This document shows positions 1 to 8,283 of a DNA stretch of 64,000 bases, piece by piece. Source of the stretch: Paenibacillus sp. Soil766 (GTDB lineage Bacteria > Bacillota > Bacilli > Paenibacillales > NBRC-103111); contig NZ_LMSJ01000007.1 of the NCBI RefSeq assembly GCF_001428105.1, positions 62,001 through 126,000 on the forward strand. The letters are read 5' to 3'. The position numbers and the translations under genes are program-made. Each line of letters begins with the position of its first letter. Positions within the stretch are counted from its first letter, which is position 1. Under the pieces are notes generated by a model. The model did not search any database. It was not told the origin of the DNA and was given only the letters and a program-made list of their open reading frames with translations.

Positions 1-1
1 A

Positions 2-100
2 GGGAATTCTGACCTTTCTTTTATACATGAAGAACATAGCTTAGCCGATCGTTATGCGAGCCAAATGAAATTCATGAGAGCACAATCTCATCACCAGTAA
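2..100 (+). CDS. 3' end of an unidentified protein (partial)
   Basis: An open frame enters from the left edge and encodes 32 residues before a TAA stop at 98-100. The visible C-terminus (ending FMRAQSHHQ) is polar and I do not recognise a family. It lies 23 bp before the next gene on the same strand, so it is probably the preceding member of the same polysaccharide-utilisation operon. Only the tail is visible, so no function is given. Confidence 0.5.
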   Translation, partial: GNSDLSFIHEEHSLADRYASQMKFMRAQSHHQ

Positions 101-123
101 AATTGCAGCTAGGAAAGGGTAAG

Positions 124-1872
124 GTGACTTACGTGGATGCTTCTTATAAACGCTTAGTTAACTTAAATGATGAACTAACGGAAACTACACTTCTAGGGCA
201 GATTCTTGATCCGCAATCCAAATATTACGGTGGTATTGTGGATGAAACGGGCATTGCTCGAGCTAATCACATGAGTACACCGCGTATGATAGCGGGATGG
301 GTATCTGCTTTGGTAAATCCGGATTCTCGTTATTATCAGGATAGCCTTCTATTGAATGCATTGGATAAAGCGGTTGCGTTCATGCTGAACAGACAACATG
401 CGGATGGTACTGTTTCACTTGGTTCTACGAATTATAATTCTCCCCCCGATACGGCGTTCGTAGTCGGTGGCGTAACCCAGATGTACCAACTGCTTAATAA
501 ACACAGCTGGGCTGATCTTGAGCCTGTAACAGCTAAGCTGAAGCTCTTCTTGGAGCGCACCATACCAGCCATGCTGACTGGTGGTTGTCACACTCCGAAT
601 CATCGCTGGGTGCTTACAGCTGCACTATGTTTATTATATGAAATTTTCCCGAGGCCCGAGCTTCTTGCACGTGCAGAAGACTGGTTAGCTGAAGGATTAG
701 ATATCACCGAAGATGGGGAATGGACGGAGCGCAGCAACGGGATCTATAACGCTGTCAGCGATATCGCACTCTATCACACGGGACGTTTAATGAACCGCCC
801 TGAACTCATCGCATGTGTACGAAGTAATCTTCGTATGATGATGTATTTAATACACCCGTCTGGCGAAGTGGTAACAGATTACTCTGGACGTCAGGATTTC
901 GGTCAGGCAGCTACGATGGCGAACTACTTTCCGATATACCGCTTAATGGCTGCGCATGATCAGGATCCAATCTTTGCTGCCATGGCTGATTATGCGGGCT
1001 CTTCCATCACAGGCTTCTATGAAGGTGTGAACAATCATCCACTGATGAGTATTCTCGTGTATCCCGAAGCGGATATTTCTCAAATTCAGCGAGTGCCGCT
1101 GCTTGATCGTTATGTGAAAGAGATCAATACCAAACATCCAATGAAGGAGCATTTGGAGCAAATTGATGAGGTTGGCCATCATATGCACATTCAGCATAGC
1201 AGTATGCATCTCTCTTTCGGAGCACCGTTGGTTCGGATTCGTGAACAAGATCAAAGTGTAACGATCATGTCGCAGACTCCTTCCTTCTTCTCGTTGCGCC
1301 ATGGGAAAGCAAGGTTGCTTGGTGTCAAACTTTCTACTTCGTTCTCACCTGGCATTGTGAAGTTCTCGAATCTGACAGTGAGCAATGGCGGCTATAAGCT
1401 AGATACGGTGTTGGAAAAAGGCTATAACGGACCGATCCCGCGTCCTTTGCTCCCTGAAGGGACTGAGGGTTCGACACTCAGCCCGTGGTACTTACTGCCG
1501 CATCAGCATCGGCCGATGACCCATCTGCAGAAGCTTGAATTGCAAGCCGAAATTACTTCTGGAGATTCGGAATGGACGATCCACGTATCATCTGATGAGC
1601 GTGAGGATGTCTTCACGCAAGTGACCTTCATTTTTGGCAATGAAGGTGCGGTGAGTGGCGATGATTTGCTAGCGGGTGAGGAAGGTAAGTACTTCCTGCG
1701 AAGCGGTTCTATGATGTACGAAGCAGAGGGAGATGTTATTGAAATTTCCTCAGGTGCCTATGAACATATCCTGCCTAGCGTTCGTGAAGATCAACATCCA
1801 TCTGGATGCCAATATGTCCATGTTAATTTGGTTACACCTTATGATCGGACATTCAAGATCCGTCTACTGTAG
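124..1872 (+). CDS. heparinase II/III-like alpha/alpha-toroid polysaccharide-active protein
   Basis: Predicted cytoplasmic protein of 582 residues with no signal peptide. The N-terminal ~370 residues look like an alpha/alpha-toroid (repeated helical segments, and a motif HTPNHRWV near 160 typical of uncharacterised heparinase II/III-like proteins). The C-terminal third is beta-rich, as in lyases and hydrolases of this class. I chose the GTG at 124 because AGGAAAGGG lies just before it; a TTG at 103 is possible but has no ribosome site. The next gene, 11 bp downstream, is a GH88/GH105-type hydrolase, so the pair probably breaks down imported oligosaccharides containing uronic acid. The substrate is unknown and the lyase activity is an inference from fold and context. 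Confidence 0.65.
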   Translation: MTYVDASYKRLVNLNDELTETTLLGQILDPQSKYYGGIVDETGIARANHMSTPRMIAGWVSALVNPDSRYYQDSLLLNALDKAVAFMLNRQHADGTVSLGSTNYNSPPDTAFVVGGVTQMYQLLNKHSWADLEPVTAKLKLFLERTIPAMLTGGCHTPNHRWVLTAALCLLYEIFPRPELLARAEDWLAEGLDITEDGEWTERSNGIYNAVSDIALYHTGRLMNRPELIACVRSNLRMMMYLIHPSGEVVTDYSGRQDFGQAATMANYFPIYRLMAAHDQDPIFAAMADYAGSSITGFYEGVNNHPLMSILVYPEADISQIQRVPLLDRYVKEINTKHPMKEHLEQIDEVGHHMHIQHSSMHLSFGAPLVRIREQDQSVTIMSQTPSFFSLRHGKARLLGVKLSTSFSPGIVKFSNLTVSNGGYKLDTVLEKGYNGPIPRPLLPEGTEGSTLSPWYLLPHQHRPMTHLQKLELQAEITSGDSEWTIHVSSDEREDVFTQVTFIFGNEGAVSGDDLLAGEEGKYFLRSGSMMYEAEGDVIEISSGAYEHILPSVREDQHPSGCQYVHVNLVTPYDRTFKIRLL

Positions 1873-1886
1873 AAAGGAAGTTCGTG

Positions 1887-4127
1887 ATGACGACCTATTT
1901 CAATGAACAAGATAGTATACAAACCCGTTTAGGGAAAGACAATAAACAAACATTGAAAGTGCTTGCTGATCGCTACATTGGTGCGAACCCACCTGTACCC
2001 TTCGCATTTCGAGCATTCAGCCGAGGGGGCGTTTTGCAAAATGTAAAGGGGATGTTTGATCTCGATTTGGGCCGCAGATTTCCCGAGGCAAAGCCCGGTC
2101 AATTCTCCTATGCCTATGCCTTAGTTTGGAGTGATGGCGAGCGTAATCTGGACGTATTGTTCAACTGTTTGGGTCCGATTCAGTTTTATTTCAATGATGA
2201 GCTTATGTATCGTTCAACGGTCATTGACGAGATTAAGCCGGATGCGACTGTGAAGTTAAATCTGGATTTCGTCAAAGGATGGAATCGTCTCTTTATCAAA
2301 GCGAAGCATACAGCTGCTGGTTTCGGCTGCTTATTCGGTTCGGATGAGGCGAAGGTACGCATTCTAAACGTGCTAGCTCCATTCACGGAACGTCTGGGAC
2401 ATGCGGGTTGGGTGTTTTCTTCGCCAATTGACCATGATATTTTCGAGGGGCGTTCCTTACCGGATGCGATGTCTTCCGAGAAGAATAATGGCTTGCGTTG
2501 GCTGCCAAACCGTGAATGGGATGAGAATGAGCTCTCATTGCCTAACTGCGAGCGATTATTTGGGAGACAGCCTGGTAAACAGGCTTTTGCTTGGACACAG
2601 TTGAACAATCTACGTCCGGGTAGAGAAGCCTGCTTAATCAAAGGCTATGCTGCTGGAGCGCTGACTGTTTGGCTGGAAGGCAAGTTAGTGCTTGATCATA
2701 CGGAGGAAGGCAACTTTCATATCGAAGTGCCGCTTACTTATGGTCAACATAACCTACTCATTCGGAGTGTTTGTGGAAACAACCCTTGGGGATTCGCACT
2801 TGAGGCTTCCATTGGTGAAGAGGTTGTCCCTCTCCGTCTACCGAAGCAAGTGCATGGTGTTGCGGATCCTTGGTTGTACGTAGGCCCTCTGGCTGCCAAC
2901 GTTTCTTTAAGTTACGAGGACTTCGTACAAACGGATCGTGTGTACACGCTGGATGTGAATGCCGAGGAGAAAGCCTATTGGCGCTTGGATTGTCCAGACA
3001 CGTGGATTCGCCCTTATTATGAGAATGCGATGCTGAGCAATAAATGGACAGTAGGCAATGTGACGAATTATGCACGTTGGGATTACCCGCTCGGCGTTAC
3101 AATTTATGGGCTGCTCCAAACAGGACGCTTATTAGAGCGAGCAGACATTACCCAGTATGCGCTGGACCATGTCCAAAGCTGTACAGACATGTTCGGGTAT
3201 TCCCTTTGGGATCGTGAACAGTATGGGTTCCCAGCGATTAATCAACAATTGGTTATGATGAAAATGCTGGACAACTGCGGATCCTTCGGCTCCGCGATGT
3301 TGGAGGCGTATCAGGAAGATGAGGATCAGGGCTTCATGGCCATTGCGAATCGAATCGCAAATTTCATCTTCCACGGGTTGGAACGCAAGGAGGACGGCGC
3401 ATTTTATCGGATATGTCAGGATGAATATTCTGAAAATACGATGTGGGCAGATGATCTCTACATGAGCACACCGTTTCTGTGCCGTTATGCTCGGATCACT
3501 GGCGTATCGGAAGCGCTCGATGAAGCAGCGAAGCAATTTCTGCTATTCCGCAAGTACTTGTACATGCCGGAAGAACGCATAATGTCGCATGTATTCGATT
3601 TTAAATATGGCATTCCGACGGGAATCCCTTGGGGCCGTGGCAATGGTTGGACGCTCTTCTCGTTAACGGAAGTATTGGAAGCATTGCCAGCTGCACATGA
3701 AGCACGACCGGCGCTTGTAGATTTCTTCAATGAGCTGTGCGGTGGTTATGCTGATCTTCAAGCGGAAAGCGGCCTATGGCATCAGGTGTTGAACGATACA
3801 GATGCTTATGAGGAAGCTTCGTGTACAGCGATGTTCGCCTATTCCTTTGCACGAGGTGTTCGGTTTGGTTGGCTCAGAGAACCGCAGCGATTCATAGAAG
3901 CGGCATTAAAGGCATGGGACGGTCTAACCCGCATTGCAATTGATGCGCAAGGAAATGTGCACGGCGTATGCAGTGGCTCGAGATATGCGTTTACAGCTGA
4001 CTATTATAAAAAGGATCTGCTTACCGTCAAAAATGACAATCATGGGGTTGGCATTATGATGCTTGCTGGTTCGGAAGTTGTGAAGTTAAACCAATGGCTG
4101 GCAGATCCGCTTGAGGTCGCGCAATGA
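1887..4127 (+). CDS. GH88/GH105-type unsaturated glycuronyl hydrolase with N-terminal beta domains
   Basis: A 746-residue protein. Roughly the first 370 residues are beta-rich accessory domains. The last 370 form an alpha/alpha barrel with marks of the unsaturated rhamnogalacturonyl/glucuronyl hydrolases: an MWADDLYMSTPFL segment holding the catalytic-type Asp pair, and WGRGNGW in the second half. Classic GH105 enzymes are about 370 residues, so this is a long, multidomain version. ATG at 1887 is well spaced from AAAGGAAG; a GTG at 1884 is in the same frame. No signal peptide, so it probably acts on imported oligosaccharides made by a lyase such as the upstream protein. Its stop overlaps the mgtC start (ATGA), which implies translational coupling. 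Family call is solid; substrate is not known. Confidence 0.8.
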   Translation: MTTYFNEQDSIQTRLGKDNKQTLKVLADRYIGANPPVPFAFRAFSRGGVLQNVKGMFDLDLGRRFPEAKPGQFSYAYALVWSDGERNLDVLFNCLGPIQFYFNDELMYRSTVIDEIKPDATVKLNLDFVKGWNRLFIKAKHTAAGFGCLFGSDEAKVRILNVLAPFTERLGHAGWVFSSPIDHDIFEGRSLPDAMSSEKNNGLRWLPNREWDENELSLPNCERLFGRQPGKQAFAWTQLNNLRPGREACLIKGYAAGALTVWLEGKLVLDHTEEGNFHIEVPLTYGQHNLLIRSVCGNNPWGFALEASIGEEVVPLRLPKQVHGVADPWLYVGPLAANVSLSYEDFVQTDRVYTLDVNAEEKAYWRLDCPDTWIRPYYENAMLSNKWTVGNVTNYARWDYPLGVTIYGLLQTGRLLERADITQYALDHVQSCTDMFGYSLWDREQYGFPAINQQLVMMKMLDNCGSFGSAMLEAYQEDEDQGFMAIANRIANFIFHGLERKEDGAFYRICQDEYSENTMWADDLYMSTPFLCRYARITGVSEALDEAAKQFLLFRKYLYMPEERIMSHVFDFKYGIPTGIPWGRGNGWTLFSLTEVLEALPAAHEARPALVDFFNELCGGYADLQAESGLWHQVLNDTDAYEEASCTAMFAYSFARGVRFGWLREPQRFIEAALKAWDGLTRIAIDAQGNVHGVCSGSRYAFTADYYKKDLLTVKNDNHGVGIMMLAGSEVVKLNQWLADPLEVAQ

Positions 4128-4879
4128 TAGCCGCCGCCGATAGTGTGTGGCAAATAAGTCATTTGGATTTAATTATTCGGATGGTATTAGCGGTCATTCT
4201 TGGCGGTTTGATCGGTCTTGAAAGAGAATGGAACAATCATGCGGCAGGCTTCCGGACGCATATTCTAGTCTGCTTGGGCTCAGCAACCATCATGCTGCTG
4301 TCGGAGTATGGCTTCTCAGAGTTTGTCAATGAAGCCAATGTCCGAATTGATCCCTCTCGGTTAGCTGCACAGGTTGTCAGTGGCATAGGGTTTCTAGGCG
4401 CTGGCGCCATTTTACGAAACGGCAATGTCATTAAAGGATTGACCACCGCTGCTTCCGTGTGGCTGGTTGCGGCCATTGGCTTAAGCGTCGGAGCAGGCTT
4501 TATTACTGGAGCTCTGGTCTGTACCTTTTTAGTCCTCATCAGCCTGTATGTCTTGAATAAGTTGGAGAAACATATCATCAGGCACCGACGCACGCATGAA
4601 GTCGAAATTATGATTAATGAGCATCCTGGCTTCCTCAGCTCGTTAACTGCTCGCTTCGGGGAACAGGGCATACAGGTCATTCATCTCAAGATGATGCCAG
4701 AGAGTGCGCCTTCACCAATCGTAGGGAAAGCAGGGGAAAACCCCGTCATGCACTTGGTGTTTAGTTTGCGATGTCCGAAGCATGAGAAGCTGATTGCGGC
4801 TTATGAGCAAATTTGTGCTCTGGATATCGTCGTCCGGATGGAAGCCTCCAACTTCGTCTTTCATAAACAAGCGGCATAG
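4124..4879 (+). CDS. MgtC/SapB family membrane protein
   Basis: A 251-residue protein with about four or five hydrophobic helices in the first 145 residues, followed by a soluble C-terminal domain of about 100 residues. The N-terminal run GGLIGLEREW, the polar FRTH segment and the GIGFLGAGAIL motif are typical of MgtC/SapB proteins. Those are linked to growth at low Mg2+ and, in pathogens, to regulation of ATP synthase; the soluble C-terminal part resembles an ACT-like domain. Its ATG overlaps the stop of the upstream hydrolase, so it is co-transcribed with sugar-degradation genes, which is an unexpected partner. No Mg2+ leader RNA is possible in that arrangement. Confidence 0.88.
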   Translation: MIAAADSVWQISHLDLIIRMVLAVILGGLIGLEREWNNHAAGFRTHILVCLGSATIMLLSEYGFSEFVNEANVRIDPSRLAAQVVSGIGFLGAGAILRNGNVIKGLTTAASVWLVAAIGLSVGAGFITGALVCTFLVLISLYVLNKLEKHIIRHRRTHEVEIMINEHPGFLSSLTARFGEQGIQVIHLKMMPESAPSPIVGKAGENPVMHLVFSLRCPKHEKLIAAYEQICALDIVVRMEASNFVFHKQAA

Positions 4880-5149
4880 GGATGTGGGTAGGTTGCGTAA
4901 ATAAGGCCCGTTCCTTATCGAAGATGCTGGGGGTACGTTCCATCTTCTCTGGACAGTCGGCTGGAAGAGTAAAAGCTTAGGTTACGCCTGGTCACATGAT
5001 CTTATGCAATGCATGATGTTAAGTTGATTCCAGTGATTTGAGTAGTGAGTAGTAATGAGTGATTGCGTGCGAGAGTAGCAGATGATAGGTGATAGGTGCT
5101 AACTGGCAGTTAATTATTGATAATGGCTTGGAGACAAGCAAAAGGTGAA

Positions 5150-5176
5150 GCCAAGAGAGGATATCCATCTCTTGGC
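5150..5176 (+). terminator. hairpin, possible terminator after mgtC
   Basis: The arms GCCAAGAGA and TCTCTTGGC flank a 9-nt loop and are followed by a mixed T/A tail (TATTTATGCTTT) rather than a clean T-run. It is the only strong stem after mgtC, 270 bp away. Confidence 0.4.
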
Positions 5177-5310
5177 TATTTATGCTTTCTAGAGGGAGAT
5201 GTATAGCGACACAAACTCCATCATCACTCCATCATCACTGCTCTCATTAGCTCCTCGCCGAAAAGCAGCATTAGACCGATATTTCCGAATTAAAAAGATT
5301 ATGGACCCGT

Positions 5311-5396
5311 GTAAGTCGATTTTTTCGACTTACAGCAGCGCGAAGCGACACCTAGAGGCCTTGTAAGTCGAAAAAATCGACTTACAGCCGCCCGAA
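5311..5396. repeat. pair of palindromic repeats with inverted loops
   Basis: Two 9-bp-arm palindromes (GTAAGTCGA / TCGACTTAC) at 5311-5333 and 5363-5385. Each is followed by ACAGC and a CGAAGCG tail, so overall they are direct repeats of about 37 bp with a 52-bp period. The 5-nt loop is TTTTT in the first and AAAAA in the second, so the two hairpin cores are exact reverse complements of each other while their flanks are direct repeats. This looks like a dispersed intergenic (REP-like) element. Confidence 0.75.
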
Positions 5397-5597
5397 GCGC
5401 TCATCTAGCTCTTAATCAGCACTTAAAATCACATTGAATTAAACTAAGTGAAACGATCGGATTAAAGGAATTATTTGTGCGTCAATAACGCTGGTAAAAT
5501 TTCGGGTATGCCCATTTTCACAAAATGTTTATTCCATTTTGGAGTTAAGTGGAGTATAATTGAGATACCATACAAATGGGCTAGAGGAGGAATCCAT

Positions 5598-6245
5598 ATG
5601 CGAAATCATCAGTTACATCTTTGTTTGGATATATTCTGGACATTTCTCAAGATCGGACCTTCCACGTTTGGCGGGGGATATGCAATGATTCCCGTCATTG
5701 AGAGGGAAGTGGTTGAAAAACGGGCATGGATCGCCGAAAAGGAGATATCCAATATCGTGGCGATTGCAGGCTCAGCTCCTGGCGGTATCGGCGTAAATGC
5801 TTCGGCATTTATTGGCTATCGCTTGGCGGGAATACCTGGTGCAGCAGCAGCCGTCATCGGCATTGCTTTACCAACATTTCTAATTGCCTTAACACTAAGC
5901 ATCTTCTTGATTTTTATGCAGGGAGATCCGAAAGTCGTGGCCGCATTCAAAGGCATCCATGGAGCAATCATTGGACTCATCGTGCTGGCAGCATACAATA
6001 TGGCACGTTCGGCTATTTTTGATAAAACTACGTTAGTTACAGCAATAAGTACGGTAGCGATCCTATTGCTACTTCCGATTAATCCGCTCTTCATGATTCT
6101 CATCGGTTTATTTATTGGGTTTGTATTTGTCAAAGTGAAAGAAACATTTGGCTTCCAAATTAACTTGGAAAAAGGCAAAGAACCTGTGCACACCTCCTAC
6201 AATGGCTACACCTACTACGATTATTACATCGCGGACGGAATATGA
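5598..6245 (+). CDS. chromate transporter, first ChrA-domain subunit
   Basis: A 215-residue membrane protein with one ChrA domain. It starts with LKIGPSTFGGGYAM and has the GSAPGGIGVNASAFIGY segment, both typical of the CHR family, whose characterised members export chromate. Around six hydrophobic helices are visible. ATG at 5598 follows AGGAGG with 7 nt spacing. It forms a pair with the next gene: short-chain CHR proteins of Bacillales are encoded as two adjacent half-size genes that work together. The C-terminus is rich in tyrosine (TYYDYYIADG), which is unusual for the family. The true substrate may be another oxyanion. Confidence 0.85.
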   Translation: MRNHQLHLCLDIFWTFLKIGPSTFGGGYAMIPVIEREVVEKRAWIAEKEISNIVAIAGSAPGGIGVNASAFIGYRLAGIPGAAAAVIGIALPTFLIALTLSIFLIFMQGDPKVVAAFKGIHGAIIGLIVLAAYNMARSAIFDKTTLVTAISTVAILLLLPINPLFMILIGLFIGFVFVKVKETFGFQINLEKGKEPVHTSYNGYTYYDYYIADGI

Positions 6246-6265
6246 GAAAGGTGGGGATGTAGCAG

Positions 6266-6802
6266 ATGTTATGGGAGCTGTTTATTACATTTTTAAAAAT
6301 AGGATTCATGTCATTCGGCGGCGGCTATGCGATGCTCCCGATCATTCAACATGAGGTCGAGCAGCATGGATGGATGACATCCGAGCATTTTGCTCAGAGT
6401 GTCGCAGTGTCAGGTATGGCGCCAGGACCGATTGCTACGAATACCGCAACTTTGATCGGCTATCAAGCAGGTGGTATTCTTGGTGCAATAATTTCAACGA
6501 TTGGCATGGTTTTGCCTTCGCTGCTCATTGTCCTTATTATTTCTTCTTTCTTTTATAAAATAGTTCAAAGTAAAGCGGTGCACACCATGTTTTATGGGTT
6601 GAGACCGATTGTAACAGGATTAATCGTCTATGCGGCCATCCATTTTGGCTTCTCAGACCGTACGCAACAAATATTTTCGTGGCAGGTATTATTCACTATT
6701 ATTATCGCGGCAGGCGTGTTTATCGTTGTATACAAGTACAAATGGCATCCACTTACAACCATTGTATTGTCGGCACTCGTCGGAATTGCTATATTTAGTT
6801 AA
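6266..6802 (+). CDS. chromate transporter, second ChrA-domain subunit
   Basis: A 178-residue membrane protein homologous to its upstream neighbour. It has the same LKIGFMSFGGGYAML opening and a GMAPGPIATNTATLIGYQ motif, with about five or six membrane helices. Together the two half-length proteins give the twelve or so segments of a full-length ChrA. It starts at ATG 6266, 20 bp after the first subunit, with AAAGGTGG upstream. The pair should be co-expressed; divergence between the halves fits antiparallel dual-topology partners, which is a known feature of the short CHR proteins. Confidence 0.87.
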   Translation: MLWELFITFLKIGFMSFGGGYAMLPIIQHEVEQHGWMTSEHFAQSVAVSGMAPGPIATNTATLIGYQAGGILGAIISTIGMVLPSLLIVLIISSFFYKIVQSKAVHTMFYGLRPIVTGLIVYAAIHFGFSDRTQQIFSWQVLFTIIIAAGVFIVVYKYKWHPLTTIVLSALVGIAIFS

Positions 6803-6843
6803 AAGCATGCATCTGATAGAACGAAAGTGAGAGGACGACAGTT

Positions 6844-7818
6844 ATGGAACCGAATAAACCAACTTGCTGTTCAGCCAGCCGTGCGTCATCTGATCAATCA
6901 TCGGCACATCCGGAAGCATTAATTACAGTTGAGATTCCAGAGGCAGCTGGTCCAACTGGTAAAGAAGGTATGGTACTCATTCCAGGTGGGAAATTTTTAA
7001 TGGGAACGGATGACCGCGAGGGCTTCCCGGCGGATGGAGAAGGGCCTGTGCGTGAAATTAGTGTAAAGCCTTTCTACATAGATACTTGTGCGGTAACGAA
7101 TGCTGATTTCAAGCAATTTGTTGATGCGACGAATTACCAAACAGAGGCCGAAGCCTTCGGCTGGTCATTTGTTTTTCATTTGTTCGTGTCCGAAACGACG
7201 GCAGCACATGTGCAGAATAAAGTCCAGCAAACCCCATGGTGGTGGGTGGTTGAGGGGGCAGATTGGTTGCATCCCGAGGGGCCAGACTCCCATGTTGAAG
7301 ATCGCTGGGATCACCCGGTTATTCATGTTTCATGGAGCGATGCGATGGCTTATTGCAAATGGGCCGGCAAACGCCTTCCGACAGAAGCCGAATGGGAATA
7401 TGCCGCTCGCGGCGGTCTAGCCCAGAAGCGCTATCCTTGGGGAGACGAGCTTAAGCCAGCCGGAAAGCATATGTGTAACATTTGGCAAGGGAAGTTTCCG
7501 GACAAAAACAATCAAAGTGACGGCTACGCTGGTACAGCCCCAGTCAAAGCATTCGAGCCGAATGCATATGGCTTGTACAACGTGGCAGGCAACGTGTGGG
7601 AGTGGTGCTCCGATTGGTTCAGCCCGAACTACCATGTGAAGGGCAAAAGGGACAACCCTGTTGGCCCTCCAGCTGGAGACACACGCGTTCTTCGCGGGGG
7701 CTCATACTTGTGCCACCGATCATACTGCAATCGCTATCGTGTTGCGGCACGCAGTAAAAATACGCCAGACAGCTCCACCGGTAACATCGGTTTTCGATGC
7801 GCGGTGGATGCCAAGTAA
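6844..7818 (+). CDS. formylglycine-generating-enzyme family protein (SUMF1-type)
   Basis: A 324-residue protein of the FGE-sulfatase family. The fold signatures are visible: MVLIPGGKFLMGTD near 43-56, VTNADFKQFV, HVSWSDAMAYCKWAGKRLPTEAEWEYAARGG, and near the end RGGSYLCHRSYCNRYRVAARS. Both active-site cysteines of true formylglycine-generating enzymes, which bind copper and oxidise a sulfatase cysteine, are present as C290 and C295. Many family members lack them, so this one is likely catalytic. No sulfatase gene is in the window, so its substrate must be encoded elsewhere. It lies 41 bp after the chromate transporter pair and may be in the same operon. A terminator follows at once. Confidence 0.88.
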   Translation: MEPNKPTCCSASRASSDQSSAHPEALITVEIPEAAGPTGKEGMVLIPGGKFLMGTDDREGFPADGEGPVREISVKPFYIDTCAVTNADFKQFVDATNYQTEAEAFGWSFVFHLFVSETTAAHVQNKVQQTPWWWVVEGADWLHPEGPDSHVEDRWDHPVIHVSWSDAMAYCKWAGKRLPTEAEWEYAARGGLAQKRYPWGDELKPAGKHMCNIWQGKFPDKNNQSDGYAGTAPVKAFEPNAYGLYNVAGNVWEWCSDWFSPNYHVKGKRDNPVGPPAGDTRVLRGGSYLCHRSYCNRYRVAARSKNTPDSSTGNIGFRCAVDAK

Positions 7819-7826
7819 TTGAAATG

Positions 7827-7864
7827 AAAAGCCACCTTTTCCGTTGGGGAATAGGTGGCTTTTT
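7827..7864 (+). terminator. rho-independent terminator after the FGE-like gene
   Basis: An 11-bp stem AAAAGCCACCT / AGGTGGCTTTT with a T-rich tail, starting 9 bp after the stop codon. Confidence 0.85.
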
Positions 7865-8283
7865 GCCTGTACGGCGCGCGATGCCTGCCACTCGGTGGCT
7901 GTCAAATCCGTAAAGCGAATTGATTAACTGTAAAAACTACATCTAATTTCCTGGGAAATCAATTGTAGTTTGATTTAGATGGAAAATGTACATCTATTTT
8001 TAGTAAAAATGCTACTTTTAATGGATAAACATAAAATTAGCTACATATTTTCCATCTATTTCAATATAATGAGCTAATTTGGCTGAAATAGATGGAGTTT
8101 TTCCATTTATTCACTCGGGAGGCGTGCTATATATAGCGAGAGGAGTTCGGAGGCTGGAAAACGGTTACGCGCGGGCTTGCTAACTAACTGTAATAGGGCA
8201 GCAAACTGGACGTAATCAGTCTACGCACAGGATGCGCAGGGGTTTGCATACCGGCTCTACACGAGAAACGAATCCATCGTGTC
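7865..8283. other. intergenic stretch with an AT-rich repeat unit
   Basis: No gene seen. Positions about 7925-8112 hold an AT-rich repeat related to one at 25325-25540 (see the repeat entries). The remaining 170 bp before the end of modB contain only frames too short or too unlike proteins to call; I looked specifically for a modC remnant and found none. Confidence 0.55.
7925..8112. repeat. AT-rich dispersed intergenic repeat, copy 1
   Basis: Built from words such as CTACATATTTTCCAT (8041-8055), TAGATGGAAAATGTACATC and AATAGATGGAGTTTTTCCAT, some in inverted order. The 15-bp word at 8041 recurs exactly at 25458-25472, and the surrounding sequence is similar in style. Probably a multi-copy, non-coding element that can form imperfect hairpins. 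Confidence 0.55.

Larger units (their letters stand above)
4880..5597. other. 718-bp intergenic stretch with hairpins and repeats
   Basis: No convincing gene. It holds a hairpin that may end the mgtC transcript (5150-5176), short degenerate runs of GTGAGTAGTAATGAGTG-like and GATAGGTGATAGGTG sequence near 5040-5100, and the pair of palindromic repeats at 5311-5396. The promoter of the following chromate transporter genes must lie in the last ~200 bp. Confidence 0.6.

Noticed and set aside
8160-8283. Possible modC remnant after modB
   Set aside because: A GAGGAG site and ATG follow modB, but the frame stops after six codons and no ABC ATPase motif appears in any frame.
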